Shown: positions 23,217 through 35,036 of the stretch, piece by piece
Layout: each line of letters starts with the position of its first letter
How positions within the stretch are numbered: position 1 is the first letter of the stretch
Assembly: GCA_904063045.1 (NCBI GenBank)
Contig: CAJFCJ010000049.1
Location: 62,001 to 126,000 of the forward strand
DNA from: Dimorphilus gyrociliatus
Taxonomy: Eukaryota; Annelida; Polychaeta; Dinophilidae
Reading direction: 5' to 3'
DNA: 64,000 nucleotides
Made by a program: the position numbers and the translations under genes
The notes under the pieces: generated by a model
Database searches by the model: none
What the model saw: only the letters and a program-made list of their open reading frames with translations
What the model was told of the DNA's origin: nothing

Positions 23217-25347
23217 TCAAATATTTGAATAGAATAGTTCACATTTGAAATCATTATTCATATTGATTTTATGTTTGAATAGAATTTTGAATAATATTTC
23301 TTTGTATAGATTTGTTGAGTTGTGTAGACACTTGAAAATTATTTTTGGTTTTAATACATCAAGTGATTGGCTCTGGCAAATTTTTCCATAAACTTTAAAA
23401 GTTTCGTTAATAATTTTAGAATTTGCATCAGTCAGTAAATCTTCACTTTTTGTTAATTCTTCTTTCTTAACAACTAGTGAACTGATTAAATTAATCTTCA
23501 CTTCAGTACTATCTACAATTTCAAAATGTAGGAAAGATGAAAAGGATTTAGTGGGTATAAACAGGTAAATGAAATGTTGGAAATAATTATAGACAATTGA
23601 AATATGACTTTTTAAAATATTAAAAATTATTATTTGTCTTCCACCTAAAATAAAAAGTAGAAAAAACTCTTAAATTAAAATACTCAAATTGTACAAAAGT
23701 GCAAAACAATACCTTTATACTGAATATTAAGATTTTTAGTTGAACTTATATTTAAATTTCTTACTGCCATTTTAGTAACTTTAGGTAAAATTGCACTTGT
23801 TTCAAAAATAGCCAATTGCTTTCTATTCTGTTCAAAAATGCCAAATTTTACTTGAGTACTCGTTAGTTCAAACCAATAATGATTCCAGTCACTGCAGTTG
23901 ATAAAATTTGACTGATTAAACAACATCAACCGAAGATGTGGCTGCAACAATATGAACACTGAAAGAATCTTTTCTTGAAGAATCACTCTGCACATGAAAT
24001 TTGTTTTATTGTTTTCAAGATCAACTACAAAGCCGGAACATATTCCCACAACATCTCGGACTTTGAAACTTAAGAGAGAAAAATTTGATTGAATGTCATT
24101 TGATAATTGATAAATGAATGAAGAAGTCGTAAATTGAATACTGAATATATAGTTGTCATTTCCTGTTAATACAGAGAATGAAAAGATTTTTTAAAAATTT
24201 TAAATGTGACTTATTACGTAATGTATACACTTCAATTGGGCCTATAGCCACATTTTCTTTTGAGTAAACCTCCAAAATTTGTAGTTGAATCCAATGTGCA
24301 ATAAATTTGTTACTGTAGTTAAAACATTTTGTATTCAAATCTGTAGGTAGGCTAATTTGATCAACTTCAACTCCTGAGCTCCATCTTACAGAGATATTTT
24401 ACACTGTTACCTACTGCTAGTCTGTTTTATTGAAAAATAATTATTTAAAAAAAAAGAGAAGGCGGGAAGAAAGAAACCTATTGGAGATGCAATAAAAGTT
24501 TGGTTTGGTAGGATAAGCAAAGAATATTTTGATATTCTGCCCAGTACATGCGTCAATACATGCAGGTATCCAATCCTGAAGTAAATATTCATTTATAGAT
24601 CCATAGCAAGACCCTCCTGGTGATGATGAACAAATTGCACCCAATGAAGTCTTTGCAACGTTTTCATAAATTATATCATTGCTGGTGGCATCAACTAGAT
24701 AAAATGACATAAGATATTTTAGGTAATGTAATAAGAAAGGAATAAACTGACAATTACCGTCATTGGCATAAACAGAAATACTTTGAAACCCTATATAATG
24801 GACTTGTTCAGATAATCCTATTGTTTCTATATACATGTAATCAGTGGCTAATATACTTTGTTGTTTTTCCATTAAAAAGCATGTTTCATAGACATTTATA
24901 TCATAAGTGTAATTCATATTGGATCCAAAATTAATTAATACTCTATTCATTCTTCTGATATTCTCGCCATATCTTTGGTCTAGACAATAATAGACTATTT
25001 CGTATTTTTTCCTAAATTCTACTTGATACCATTGATGCAAGCAATTTGACAACACACAATTCGCAGCCCATTCGTGATTACTAAACCAAGTTGGTTCAAG
25101 TGCATGTTCACATGCGTAAGTATAATGACCAAAGGCGCCCTTAAAGAAAGATGATACTTTACACTTGGCCGAATATTTTTTATTAGCAATATTCAATAAT
25201 TTTCCACTGTCTATATTTAAAAAAATGTCTTTTGTTTATTTTAGAGAAGAAATCCTTTGAGGAATTAAGATTAGGAATAGGCTTACCTGTAAAAGATCCA
25301 TTGATAGAGCATATATAAATGAACATGAAGAACTTAACTGAGAGCAT
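23217..25347 (-). CDS. secreted lectin-like protein G2, one 1-bp frameshift
   Basis: Same six-exon plan as G1, on the minus strand: 25347-25287 (leader MLSVKFFMFIYICSINGSFT), 25210-24758, 24694-24478, about 24403-24218, 24162-23713, 23512-23217. Phases match G1 at five junctions. Exon 2 has YACEHALEPTWF, EWAANC and YEIVYYCLDQR; exon 3 GAICSS and GQNIKIFF; exon 5 YWFELTSTQVKFGIF; exon 6 ends CELFYSNI. In exon 4 the motif KISVRWSSG is reached only if one base is added to an A-run near 24396-24399, so the copy either carries a 1-bp deletion or an assembly error. A longer upstream in-frame ATG at 25410 exists, but the leader starting at 25347 is better. Extracellular, ligand unknown. Confidence 0.65.
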
Positions 25348-25410
25348 TCCGCTTAAAAATAGTGCCTTCACCAAGTAGAGAAGACACAATGGAGTAAAAT
25401 TATTATACAA

Positions 25411-26150
25411 AAGCTGCTAAAATATTTAAGAATATATTGTATACATACCAATAAGAGAGCAATTGTCCAATACTTCAATCTCAAAAATAAGATATAAATG
25501 ATTCCATAATAAGAATACAAGTGGCCATTACTTAAAAGTGTTGCCTAAAATACTACGAACAACAGAACAACTGATCACTTTTTAATCAGTGTAAATTTTT
25601 GTTAGCCTTGTATTATCTACTTTCTTTTAATCCTATGCTCTTTCTAAAATATATGAAGTACATCATTAATTATGTGGTTATTAAAAACTATACAACAATA
25701 AATAATCAACATAAATACAAATTGATGTTTATTTTTGTTGGTTACTCATCTACTAGTTTTTTCTGGAGTTAAATATATTGTTATATAGCCTTAGTGGTAT
25801 TACTGACCAAATAATCTAATAGGTTATATTTAAAAGAAAAGGCGGTCGACGAGCCCGATGAATGGTCTTGGCTATGTGCCAAGTTTTATCCCCTATACGT
25901 TATGTTATTTTTACTTTTAAATATGTTAGTTAAGTTAAGACAATATCACTTTTTCTGTCATTCATCAACAACAGATCTATCTTTAATTATTATTTAACAT
26001 TACTAGTATAAACAAAAGTCTTTCTAACATTTTAAATATTTGCAATAAAGTTATCAAGTGTTTTTGGGTATAGAGCATCAATAACATTGAGTAGCCAACA
26101 GTCTATTTTTCCTCTTGAAATGATTTGGCTTGAAAAAACATTCTCATTTA
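25411..26150. other. intergenic, no gene recognised
   Basis: No supported exon. A short GC-richer island at about 25845-25885 (GGCGGTCGACGAGCCCGATG) stands out but does not fold as a tRNA by eye. Confidence 0.35.
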
Positions 26151-26153
26151 TTT

Positions 26154-27110
26154 TCAGTGCAGTTCTCTTTGAGTTTGAGTAGATTGGAAAAATTGACATG
26201 ATTGATTCCTTGCCAAGCCCAAAAGTCCACCAGGTGACTTATATCTGTTGTTATCATTGATAAAAACATCCGGATAAACACCCACCATAGAATTCATTGA
26301 TTTCTTTACAAGGAAACTATGTTCTTTCAGAGTGTTCTCATTTCTTGAGATTGTAAAATATAATAAATTATTTTGGGACCGGTCCAAAACGACCATAAAT
26401 AAAATATTTGAAGTTTAGATTTCAAGCTGGGAAATGGTTAGGAGGGATAAGTATTGATATGTACTTAGGTGGGTCCCATCTAAGGGTTAGGGGTATTGAA
26501 AAAGGTTAATCAAAAGCAAGGGCTGGGTTAGGGTTAGGGTAAAACAATAGATTTATGGCCTTTTTCTACCACATCCAATTATTTTGAATACTTTAAGTAA
26601 TATCTTTATGCTTTACATGAAATTTAAATAATTCATCATTCCATTCACCAAAATTTGTGCCTCGCCAAAAAATTGTTTAGATCTAACTTGAAAATGTTGA
26701 CTATCAATATGAAATTGCATTTCATGCATATAGTAATCATCCTGCAACAAATATAGTAATATTTTCTTGTTTATTATGGAAAATCTCGATTCTGTAACTT
26801 TTACTAGAAGTGACATCAAAACATATGTTTATTTAGGCCGTTATCATTTTCATCTGGAACAAGTAGTATAAAGTGAATGTCACCATTTCCACTAGTTGGA
26901 TCAGTAACTCGTATATAAAAAGTTTTAGCGCTTTCTTTAGAGCAATCAAGTCGTCGAACATTAATAGTTTCTATGCCCTCTGTTTGATCATCAGATACAA
27001 TGGATACAGTTGCGGTTTTCACTTCATTAGGACCCAAAAAAAATGGGTTTGCTCCAACAGGAGAATAATCAGGATTAGATGATGTCATCCTTCAAGATAA
27101 AAGTTAATTT
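26154..27110 (-). pseudogene. Calx-beta plus ITIH C-terminal-like domain, pseudogene 2
   Basis: Minus-strand reading: a Calx-beta-like strand pattern (DYSPVGANPFFLGPNEVKTA, then ETINVRRLDC) runs into GNGDIHFILLVPDEND. After a one-base shift the text continues ICFDVTSSKSYRIEIF, and much later SPGGLLGLA. GDxHF, CFDv and GGLLG are the landmarks of the C-terminal domain of inter-alpha-trypsin inhibitor heavy chains. The same order occurs at 29612-32583. Breaks: a frameshift near 26823, a TGA near 26750, and an R1 repeat inserted between CFDV and GGLLG (26425-26580). Confidence 0.6.
26425..26580 (+). repeat. dispersed repeat R1, inserted in the ITIH-like pseudogene
   Basis: Contains GAAATGGTTAGGAGGG, TGATATGTACTTAGG, GGGTC, AAGGGTTAGG, GGGCTGGGTTAGGGTTAGGG and TTTTTCTACCACATCC. 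It aligns along its length with 40765-40930 and, inverted, 41655-41818. It separates two parts of one domain, so the insertion is directly visible. Confidence 0.8.
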
Positions 27111-27158
27111 TAATATTGTAATTGTATTGAAAAAGATATTGTGAGCACCTCTAGAAAT

Positions 27159-28974
27159 CACTTGTTTGATATATTTTTACTTGATGAATCTTTTGGTTCT
27201 GATTCATCTTCCATAAAAATTCAACCAAAAGAGTATGGACCATTGGGCAAAAATCTTGGATTTAATACAATTGTAGTCATTGCATACGGTTAATTTTTTT
27301 TTCTGCTTAAATATTTTATGACATTATCAAAGTTAAAAAGTTATGATTGTTTACAATTATAGATGTAGATAAGTCATCCTCTAAATATGAAGAGTACGAT
27401 AATGTTGCTGAACTGGAATCGGGTGCAACTTGCAATCATTCATCTTCTCTTCCCGGCAAAGAATGCCAGAGGGCAATTGATTGGAATTTATCTGAAAGTT
27501 GGAATGCAATTTGCACTGGTGGTGTATCGTGTACTGATCAATACATCACTATCAATTTTATAAGACCAATAATACCATACTTAGTAACTGTAGCTAAAAA
27601 GTTTGAATTGCTTAAATATTCATATCAAAACAATATTTCAAATATTCACTCACCCACCCTCTTTCTTTTCTCTTTACAGATTTGGTCATTTCTATATAAA
27701 GGATTTGGAAGTTCATTGGTCATCTGGCCATATTCAATTAGAACGTTTACAAGCAATACTCTATACCCAAAGTATTTATCATTCAAATGAAATTAGCATT
27801 GAAACTGGATTCAAATTAACAATTAAAAGCTCATATAGTGGAGATAATCTTGGATTTAGAAATATTTTCGTATTTTCAAAAAGTAAATACAACATAATTT
27901 CCCAATTAAAAAAATTGAACATTGATATATTTTGTCAGGAAATACTGAACATGTTTATTCAATTCAAGAAATTTCTCCTGTTATCTATTATATTCCAGGA
28001 GAATATCAAAATAATTTTAGAACTTTAAAATTCAAAGTTTATGCCCAGGGAAAATCAAATCAAACTGAAAATTGTTCATCTATTATAATTGGTTTTAAAG
28101 ATAATAATGCAAAGCAATTTCAAATTCATATGAATGTTATAGAAGATAATGAAAATTATCTTATGTTTACAATCTTTAAACCAACAGAAAGAATTGAAAA
28201 ATTTCATTTAAAAAGTTCATTAGTAAAATGTAATAAGTGGAGTGAATTTTGGTTGGAAATTTTTTCAGAAAAAGTGTGTTTTGGATCTGGTAAAGGATAT
28301 GGTATTGATACTTTAGCTGAAGTCAGTTTAAACACATCAGACATCTTCAAAGAGATTCTATTAAGTAACTCTGAGACAGATGTCATCAATCAGTTTCAAA
28401 TTACTGACATAGGTATAATAGATTGTTTATAGGGGTCAAAGTAAAGTCCGACTGTAAACTCTAATATCAAGGTTGTCTTAGTCTGACCCCTAAATATACA
28501 ATAACATAACATTAACTCCTAATCATATTTTTCTTTTTCCTTCTTCATTAAGATGGCTCAAAAATATTCCCATTTGGTAAACAACAATGCTTTTCTGGCG
28601 AATACTACTCAATTATCGACAGATCGTATGATACCTGCTTAAAAATTCAAAATGAATATACAGTACTTGACCTAATTAGTGAAAATGGTAAATTTGAAAC
28701 TAAGATCCTTCAACCATTAGTTGTATTTAAAAAATATAATGAAAATATTAAAAACGTTGTTGTAGACCTTTTTTTTACACTTAAAACTCCAACAAATGTT
28801 AAAATTGTAAGATTTCATAAATTACAAAAAATATATCAACAGAAATCTTATATTATTTTGAAACCTGCAAAGAAATTTTCACCTATAAATGGTTTGACAA
28901 CTTCTAAAATTTCAATTCATATTACTATTAATAAAGTAGATATAGATGATATAGCATTATGTGAAATTTTTTAA
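27159..28974 (+). pseudogene. lectin-like protein G3, 5'-truncated copy
   Basis: Exons 3-6 of the G1 plan are present with correct GT-AG sites and phases: 27363-27600, 27680-27882 (203 bp, as in G1), 27939-28412, 28553-28974. Only the last 130 bp of exon 2 remain (27159-27288, LLDESFGSDSSSIKIQ). The signal peptide and the first half of domain 1 are missing; sequence upstream of 27110 belongs to the minus-strand ITIH-like pseudogene. Domain 2 reads ESGATCNHSSS and YITINF, the FAMeT-like domain FWLEIFSEKVCFGSGKGYG, and the C-terminus IALCEIF. The retained part has no stop, so decay is recent or a chimeric transcript is possible. Confidence 0.75.
28432..28493. repeat. small hairpin element in the last intron of G3
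   Basis: Perfect 9-bp inverted arms, TAGGGGTCA and TGACCCCTA, enclose about 45 bp. The G1 intron at this position is 50 bp and lacks it. Possibly a very short MITE. Confidence 0.45.
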
Positions 28975-29611
28975 TAATATATACAATTTAACAATTATTG
29001 GTGTTTTTGTTTCTTTGTTTTCAAATGTGAAAATGTTTAAAATTGAGTAGTTTTTGTGTAGTTTTCTTCAAAAGCATATAGAATGTCACCACTTTCAAAT
29101 AATTTGTTCAATTTACTGAACAAAACAATGCATACCTGCTATGTTGTGTGTCAGTGTGTTTCATGTCAGTATAAATGTGTGCAAAAGAAAATGAGTGAGT
29201 GTTCATCTTGTCATGAGGATGGGTGACCTGACGTAACGTTCTCGAGCATCAGTTTGACTTTATATCAAGTAATCGCAAATGTGACACCATTAACGTGGAC
29301 GAGTTGTATCAGGAACTCAGTAAAAGGATATGATGAACATTAAGGAAAGTATAAAAAGGAGAAAATGCAAAAGTATATTGTGAAAGAAGAAAATGAAATT
29401 GAAACGAATTTACTAATTTATAAATATTGCATGTTAAAAATCTTTTGGAATAAAAAATCTTGTTTTAATCGATTTTAAAAAAGAAAGATAAAAAAGATAA
29501 TATCTATGGAGTTTTTAAGTGAGAGGGCTGGGGGAAACAACCATTTACTCCAAAAGATAATAGATAGATATAATTATTAGTTGAAAATGTTTCAACTTGA
29601 ACTGATTTACT
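28975..29611. other. intergenic with one short coding-like stretch
   Basis: Around 29235-29325 the plus strand reads NVLEHQFDFISSNRKCDTIN followed by VDELYQELSKRI and a TGA. It is open and codon-like but isolated; no family recognised. Confidence 0.3.
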
Positions 29612-30282
29612 TTATCTTCTCTTCCTAATTTCTTGTGTAGTTTTTACCAATAAAATGCATTGGTGTTTTTGGGCAACAATATCTTGGAGTGACACTAACC
29701 AACATTTATGATTATTCCTACCCTTTAATTCAGCTTTTACCAATAAATTATTTATGTAGATTACTACTATATTATCATTTTGAATTGGATATTCAAAAGT
29801 TAGATGTTTATTTCCAATAAATCCAATTAGACCACCAAATCTAACATTATTAAGAATTTGATTACCAAAGTTAACATTTAAATATTTGGCAATAACGGGA
29901 TTAAATGATCTTGTAATTTGTATTGAAATTTCCTTATCTTCTTTTCTAACAATAAGGCTAATCTGATTGTTATAAATGGAGAATTTAAGATTATCATAAT
30001 TATTTACATAATTGAAATTCTTCCATTGAAAAGTTCCGACATTATTTATTAAAATTGAACCATTTTCAACAAAACTTTTCTTTCCAGAGTGATGTATAAC
30101 TATCTTGTGCATACATTATTCATCAAGAAGGACACCTTCAATAATTGTGTTTGTAAATTTGTCCTCTAAGATATAAATTTTGTCGCCAGATTGTCCAGTA
30201 ACGTCGTAACAAATCGATTGTCGTTCTTTTGTTGTTGAATCGGTAACAGTTTGTATAAAATGAGGATCGCCGCTAGCTCCTA

Positions 30283-31924
30283 CAGTACCGGCGGTAAGTC
30301 ACTGTTACACCTCAAAAAAATAATATTTTCTTGATTTTTTCTCTTCCCGCGCCTAAAGAATGAAAATGAAGGATATTATTATATTTAATAATATTCTTCT
30401 TATCATTATAGAAAGAAAATATATGTTTTTAATTTAAAATCTCAGAAATATGATCACTTTAATGTGATAGGCCTATTTATGGAAAAGCACAAGCATCAGT
30501 TATGTTCAAAAAATTTACCCTGATCATTGAGTAGTGTCACTTTTAACCAGATTTTAAGGTCATTTATGTGTTTGCTCATGTGTAATCTAACAGTTGACAA
30601 ATTTAAAATAAAAATGGTGAAGCTATCTGAAGCAACAAGAATTTCTATCTTAAATTGTCTTCAAAGACCAGAAATGTCCATTCAAAAAGTGGCAAAGCTT
30701 TTTAAATGTAGTCCAACTACTGTACAAAATATAAAAAATAAATTTAAAGAGCTAAAAATGATAAAAGATAAGCAAAGAAGTGGTAGACCAAAAAAAGTGA
30801 CACCAAAGATGGAAAGGCAAATTACCAGGGCATCTAAATCAAACCCCAAGTGGACGGCCCATCAGGTATTATATAATTCTGGTATACCAATATCTCTTTC
30901 TCTAACAACAGTGAAGCAGGTACTACGAAAAAATAACTTAAATGGGAGAATTGCAGCCAAAAATCCTGCTTTATCTAAGAGGCAGATAATAAGTAGGAAA
31001 GAGTTCTGTAGAGAGAGAGAAAACTGGGGGATTGAAAATTGGAAAAAAGTAATTTTTTCTGATGAATCAAAGGTTGAGCTGCATCCTAGGAGAAGGGAGT
31101 TTGTTAGAAGGCCACCAGGTAAACGGAATGACCCCAAATATACCACAAAAACAGTAAAATTTGGGGGAGGGATTATAATGGTGTTTGGCTACATAAAGTT
31201 CAATGGAGATAGGGGCCTAGCTTTAGTGTCTAATCACATGACAGCTTCGGATTATGTCAAAATTTTGAGCAGTCATGTTGTCCCAAATTATAGGAGAGGG
31301 GAAATTTTCCAGCAGGATGGGGCTAGCTGTCATACAGCAGCCAGAACAAAAGTGTACCTCGAGAGAAAGGGAGTAGAAACACTGGATCCATGGCCAGCAA
31401 ACAGCCCAGACCTGAACATAATTGAGCAAATATGGGGCATATGCAAAAAACATTTAATGGCACATAAGCCAAGAAACAAGGATGAGCTGTGGGAGATGTT
31501 CAGAGAGGAATTTTATAAAATTTCAGAATTGGAAATTCAATTCTTATATGAGACAATGGAAAGAAGGCTTAGGGCAGTTGTAGAAGCTAAGGGTATGCAC
31601 ACAAAATATTAAGGCATTAAAAAATATAATATCCTGTAAATAACAGTCAAAATAAGAACAAAAAAATACTTTTAATATTCTTTTAGAGTAATTTTTGTGA
31701 TTGTAAAAAGTACTTATGCTCCCATTGAAAATAGGCCTACCACATTAAAATATCAATAATTCAGAGATTTGAAATGAAAAACGTATATTTTCTCTCTATA
31801 ATGATAAGAAGAATATTACTAAATATAATAATATCCTTCATTTTCATTCTTTAGGCGCGGAAAGAGAAAAAATCAAGAAAATATTATTTTTTTGAGGTGT
31901 AACAGTGACTTACCGCCGGCACTG
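30283..31924 (+). mobile_element. complete Tc1-like transposon with about 196-bp terminal inverted repeats
   Basis: Flanked by TA at 30281-30282 and 31925-31926. The left end starts CAGTACCGGCGGTAAGTC; the right end is its complement with one change (CAGTGCCGGCGG). Near-identity of the arms extends to about 30478 on the left and 31729 on the right, both reaching TAGGCCTATTT. The transposase is intact. Low arm divergence means a recent insertion. Confidence 0.95.
30614..31612 (+). CDS. Tc1/mariner transposase, DD35E, intact
   Basis: 332 residues from ATG 30614, chosen over the non-ATG upstream extension because it opens with the usual helix-turn-helix (MVKLSEATRISILN, SIQKVAKLFKCSPTTVQNIK). 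A GRPKKV nuclear/AT-hook-like motif lies near residue 60. The catalytic triad is D150 in IFSDES, D235 in QQDGASCHTA and E271 in ANSPDLNIIEQIW; 35 residues separate the second D and the E, so DD35E rather than the commoner DD34E. The protein would excise the element and reinsert it at TA. It is in the opposite orientation to the host pseudogene. Complete frame and matching inverted repeats suggest possible activity. Confidence 0.95.
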   Translation: MVKLSEATRISILNCLQRPEMSIQKVAKLFKCSPTTVQNIKNKFKELKMIKDKQRSGRPKKVTPKMERQITRASKSNPKWTAHQVLYNSGIPISLSLTTVKQVLRKNNLNGRIAAKNPALSKRQIISRKEFCRERENWGIENWKKVIFSDESKVELHPRRREFVRRPPGKRNDPKYTTKTVKFGGGIIMVFGYIKFNGDRGLALVSNHMTASDYVKILSSHVVPNYRRGEIFQQDGASCHTAARTKVYLERKGVETLDPWPANSPDLNIIEQIWGICKKHLMAHKPRNKDELWEMFREEFYKISELEIQFLYETMERRLRAVVEAKGMHTKY

Positions 31925-32583
31925 TATATATAAATGACGATGCTATATTATAAAGGTTAACCTTTGTTTAGTAAACAAACCTTGGTCATTGCAAGTATTT
32001 TCAAATGTAGGCGTTCCGATATCACTTACAATCTTCCATGACTCTGGAGACTTAACAACATATCGGCATCTCTCAGCAACCATTCAAGAACCAATTACTA
32101 AATGTTTTTCAAACCAGGGAGACTGATTAGTCAAACTTGTACAAGGAGCTTCTGCAGCAAAGTAGATTATGTCAATCTCGGCTGAATTTCAGTGAGTATC
32201 TGAAAGATTTCAAATGTTAGTTCCTTCTTCAAAATAAAGAAAGACAAGACTTACTATCAATCAATACCAGTTTTCCTGGTATTGTAATGTCTATGTCCAA
32301 GGGAAGTGAATCTGTTTGTCTCCTTTTCCTATTTGAATTTACAGTAAAGCTAAAAACTATGATCGCATTTTCATTAATTTGCCCCAATAGAGTAGCTGTT
32401 CTGAATGATATATTACCAATATTCTTGAAATAACTTATACTGAAACTTCCCAAATTCATTTCTTCTTGTGCATAGTTTTTTACTTCTATCTATGATTTTC
32501 CAGGCTTATTTCATTGAAGTAAACACTGTATTTAATACAATTAAAAAGAGCAACCAAAAGACATATTTTCCAAACTGATATCA

Positions 32584-33670
32584 TGTTCAGTTTGCTGTTT
32601 AAACTGGGTTATGAAAATTCCTCAAAACTTTGATATTTAAGGTAAAACTACTCTATAGAATGTTTATTCTTTTGTTTACAGTAAAAGTAAAGATTCTATA
32701 ACTACAAGAAAGAGAAACGACCTACAAAATTGAATAAATAAATACTTTTAACAAAACTATTTCATAAGAAATAGATATTTATGCTGAAAAAACTTTTAGT
32801 ATAAATTTTATGTCTTTTTTTTCTCTACTCATGGAAGGGTCACCCTCTGTGGAAGATATGTTCATTAGATGTTAATCAACAATTGCAATTGTAAAGGGAG
32901 TGAAAACGGATCCACGCCCCAAGAAAAATGACTATAGTTATTGCCTAGTTGTTGTCATTGACAGAAATTTAGGGGTTTTGCTCTCAAAACAGAAAATACA
33001 GTCTTTTTTCATATAGAATAATCAGCCTTCAGTTTTAAATAAACATAAAAGAATGGTAAATCATAAATGACGAAGCACTACTACATATCCTTGGTTGTAT
33101 TGTCCTAATCTAAGTGCTATCTATCACTCACTTACGGAACATTCTAAGCACTTGTTCAAGTATATCTCCAAGGTCGAGATGATATGATTTATATAATCTG
33201 TAAATTTCAAAGCGCCGACAAAACAACTCTTTATACAGGTTTATATTATACACATTCATTTCATCTTTCAGGAAAAAAATAATATTTATCCTTGACCTTT
33301 TTCACATTTAGACTATTTTCAAATAAAATCATTAGTGTTAACTAGTTTTCTTCAACATTGAACTAATCAAAAGTATTAAGTAGAATATCAACATTTTAGT
33401 ATAAAGAAATTACTAACCCTGAAATGACCACGTGATTGAATATTGTGGTGCTATTATATAGCTATACAGGATGATGAAGCTTAGAGCTCAATTCTAGTTT
33501 AATGCTACTTAGCTATATAGTGGGGCAAATCTGACTTATGAATATGTACAAGGTATATTTCAAATGCTATTGGTTAATGATTGGAAGAATCCATAACATA
33601 ATATACATAATACTCATGCAATTTAGGTTGATATTTTATTATCAATTTTTAAATGAGATTTATGATAAAT
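32584..33670. other. intergenic, no gene recognised
   Basis: AT-rich, no supported exon or repeat. Confidence 0.4.
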
Positions 33671-35021
33671 TTAGTAGTGTAAATATATAAATAGTTCTTT
33701 ATAGTATGATTGAAAATTTGATAAATAAATCATTGAAAGTGATATACATTCAAAAGTATTACAATTGCAAAGATATTTGCATTCATCAGTCATATCTCTC
33801 TCTGTAAAATATCCATCATTTGAATCTAATAATTGACATTCATTAATAGTTTCTTGTCCATTTTTATCATAAAATGTTGTCATGAAATTAATAAATCTCT
33901 TTTGGCAATTATTCTCTAAATCTATTCCTTTTAAGACAATTTCAAAAATGGATAGTTTATATTTTGATATATCTGATGTATATATTATATTTCCATTACA
34001 ATCTTTTGATTGAACATTACCAATATAGAAATAGTCTGTTTCGTTGTAAATAATTACATTTAATATTAGATTTTCATTGAGATTATAGCCAAAAACATCT
34101 AATTCACACATGATAAGGGTTCCGGAGTTGGCGACAATGATGGCTGATAAATAACGGCCTATTGTTGATTTTGGACATCTCATTGTTAAATAGGGTGGTA
34201 ATTTTCCATCATAATAGCCACATACTGAAGGAAGTTGAGGTGTTGGGATAACGTTGTCTTTGGAAACGGCAATACGAAGATTTTTTAGTCTATCAGCATG
34301 CTGTCCTCTACCAATTATTGTTACAGCTAAAATTTGACTTGTTTCCGCTAAATCAACCTTCCACCATGGGTTATTTTGGGTAGCAGTATGAGCACATATT
34401 AAACCATTTCTCCCAAATACCCAATTAACTTCGCCATTGATCGCAACTGCATGATTTGGTGCACTTGGATGATTACTACTTCCAGTTGCTTGTTTATTTT
34501 TAGCAATATTTGGCAAACTCCATATTTCAATTTGACATAGATTTAATACGTCATTAACCTTTCTATAAAAAATAACTGTACTCGCAAAATGAGGTTTGTC
34601 AGCGTAATTCATTGTCTTTGAACGAGAGTGACCAACTGCAGTATTAAGGGAAAAAAAATGTTTTGAATTGCTTGACGTCAATTGTCGAAATATCTCTTGA
34701 CAATTTCGTTCCAACAATTAAATTATTCAATTTTTCTGGTGATGTTGACCTATTTAAAATTCTTATTGTTCTAATAATATAGGATCTTTCAAATTGAATA
34801 AGAAACCATGGTGTATCTTGAATTTGAGTATGACTACAACTTGTACTATGCATATTAGTTTCAAATCTCCCATTAACAGCCAAATAATCAAAGCTTGTAG
34901 TTAGTATTGAAGACATCTTGGAAAATTGTTTATAAGCAATATTTACATGTTTATAATTATCAGCATGTAAATTACAACAACTTGTAAAGAGTATCAGTAT
35001 CCAATACAATGTTTTAGACAT
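33671..35021 (-). CDS. secreted double-fucolectin protein, one frameshift in a T-run
   Basis: Single-exon gene. The leader (MSKTLYWILILFTSCCNLHA) starts at 35021, with an in-frame ATG at 35036 as alternative. Domain 1 (VNIAYKQFSKMSS to about 34610) and domain 2 (NIAKNKQATGSSNHPSAPNH, NWVFGRNGLICAHTATQ, NPWWKVDL, RGQHADRLKNLRI) match the fucolectin-tachylectin-4-pentraxin (FTP) fold, a fucose-binding module; the W..VDL and R...R..N landmarks of domain 2 are clear. A third, C-terminal domain with ECKYLCNCNTFEC resembles 35916-36455. The reading frame changes by one base inside an eight-T tract near 34655. Likely a humoral or surface lectin. Either a very recent pseudogene or a homopolymer error. 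Confidence 0.75.
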
Positions 35022-35036
35022 TCTTACAAACTGCAC

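Larger units (their letters stand above)
29612..32583 (-). pseudogene. secreted protein with ITIH C-terminal-like domain, split by a Tc1 element
   Basis: A leader (MISVWKICLLVALFNCI) starts at 32583. Next comes a block with NIGNISFRTATLLGQI and LDIDITIPGKLVLID, spliced at A|GTAAGT (about 32255) to an exon with FAAEAPC, SPWFEKHLVIG and MVAERCRYVVKSPESWKIV, ending CNDQ at G|GTTTGT. The final exon starts GASGDPHFIQ (about 30278), followed by ICYDVTG, FGGLIGFIGNKHLTFEYP and KCWLVSLQDI. GDPHF, C(F/Y)D(I/V) and GGL.G are hallmarks of the ITIH heavy-chain C-terminal domain. In-frame stops lie near 32183 (TGA), 32088 (TGA) and 30120 (TAA), and the leader joins only after a frameshift, so it is inactive. 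The Tc1 element occupies the last intron. The middle exon family is unknown to me. Confidence 0.65.

Noticed and set aside
25845-25890. tRNA or other RNA gene in a GC-richer island
   Set aside because: No cloverleaf arms or T-loop consensus could be drawn by eye.
26516-26545. TTAGGG-like runs as interstitial telomere repeats
   Set aside because: They occur at the same position in every R1 copy with imperfect units, so they belong to the dispersed repeat.
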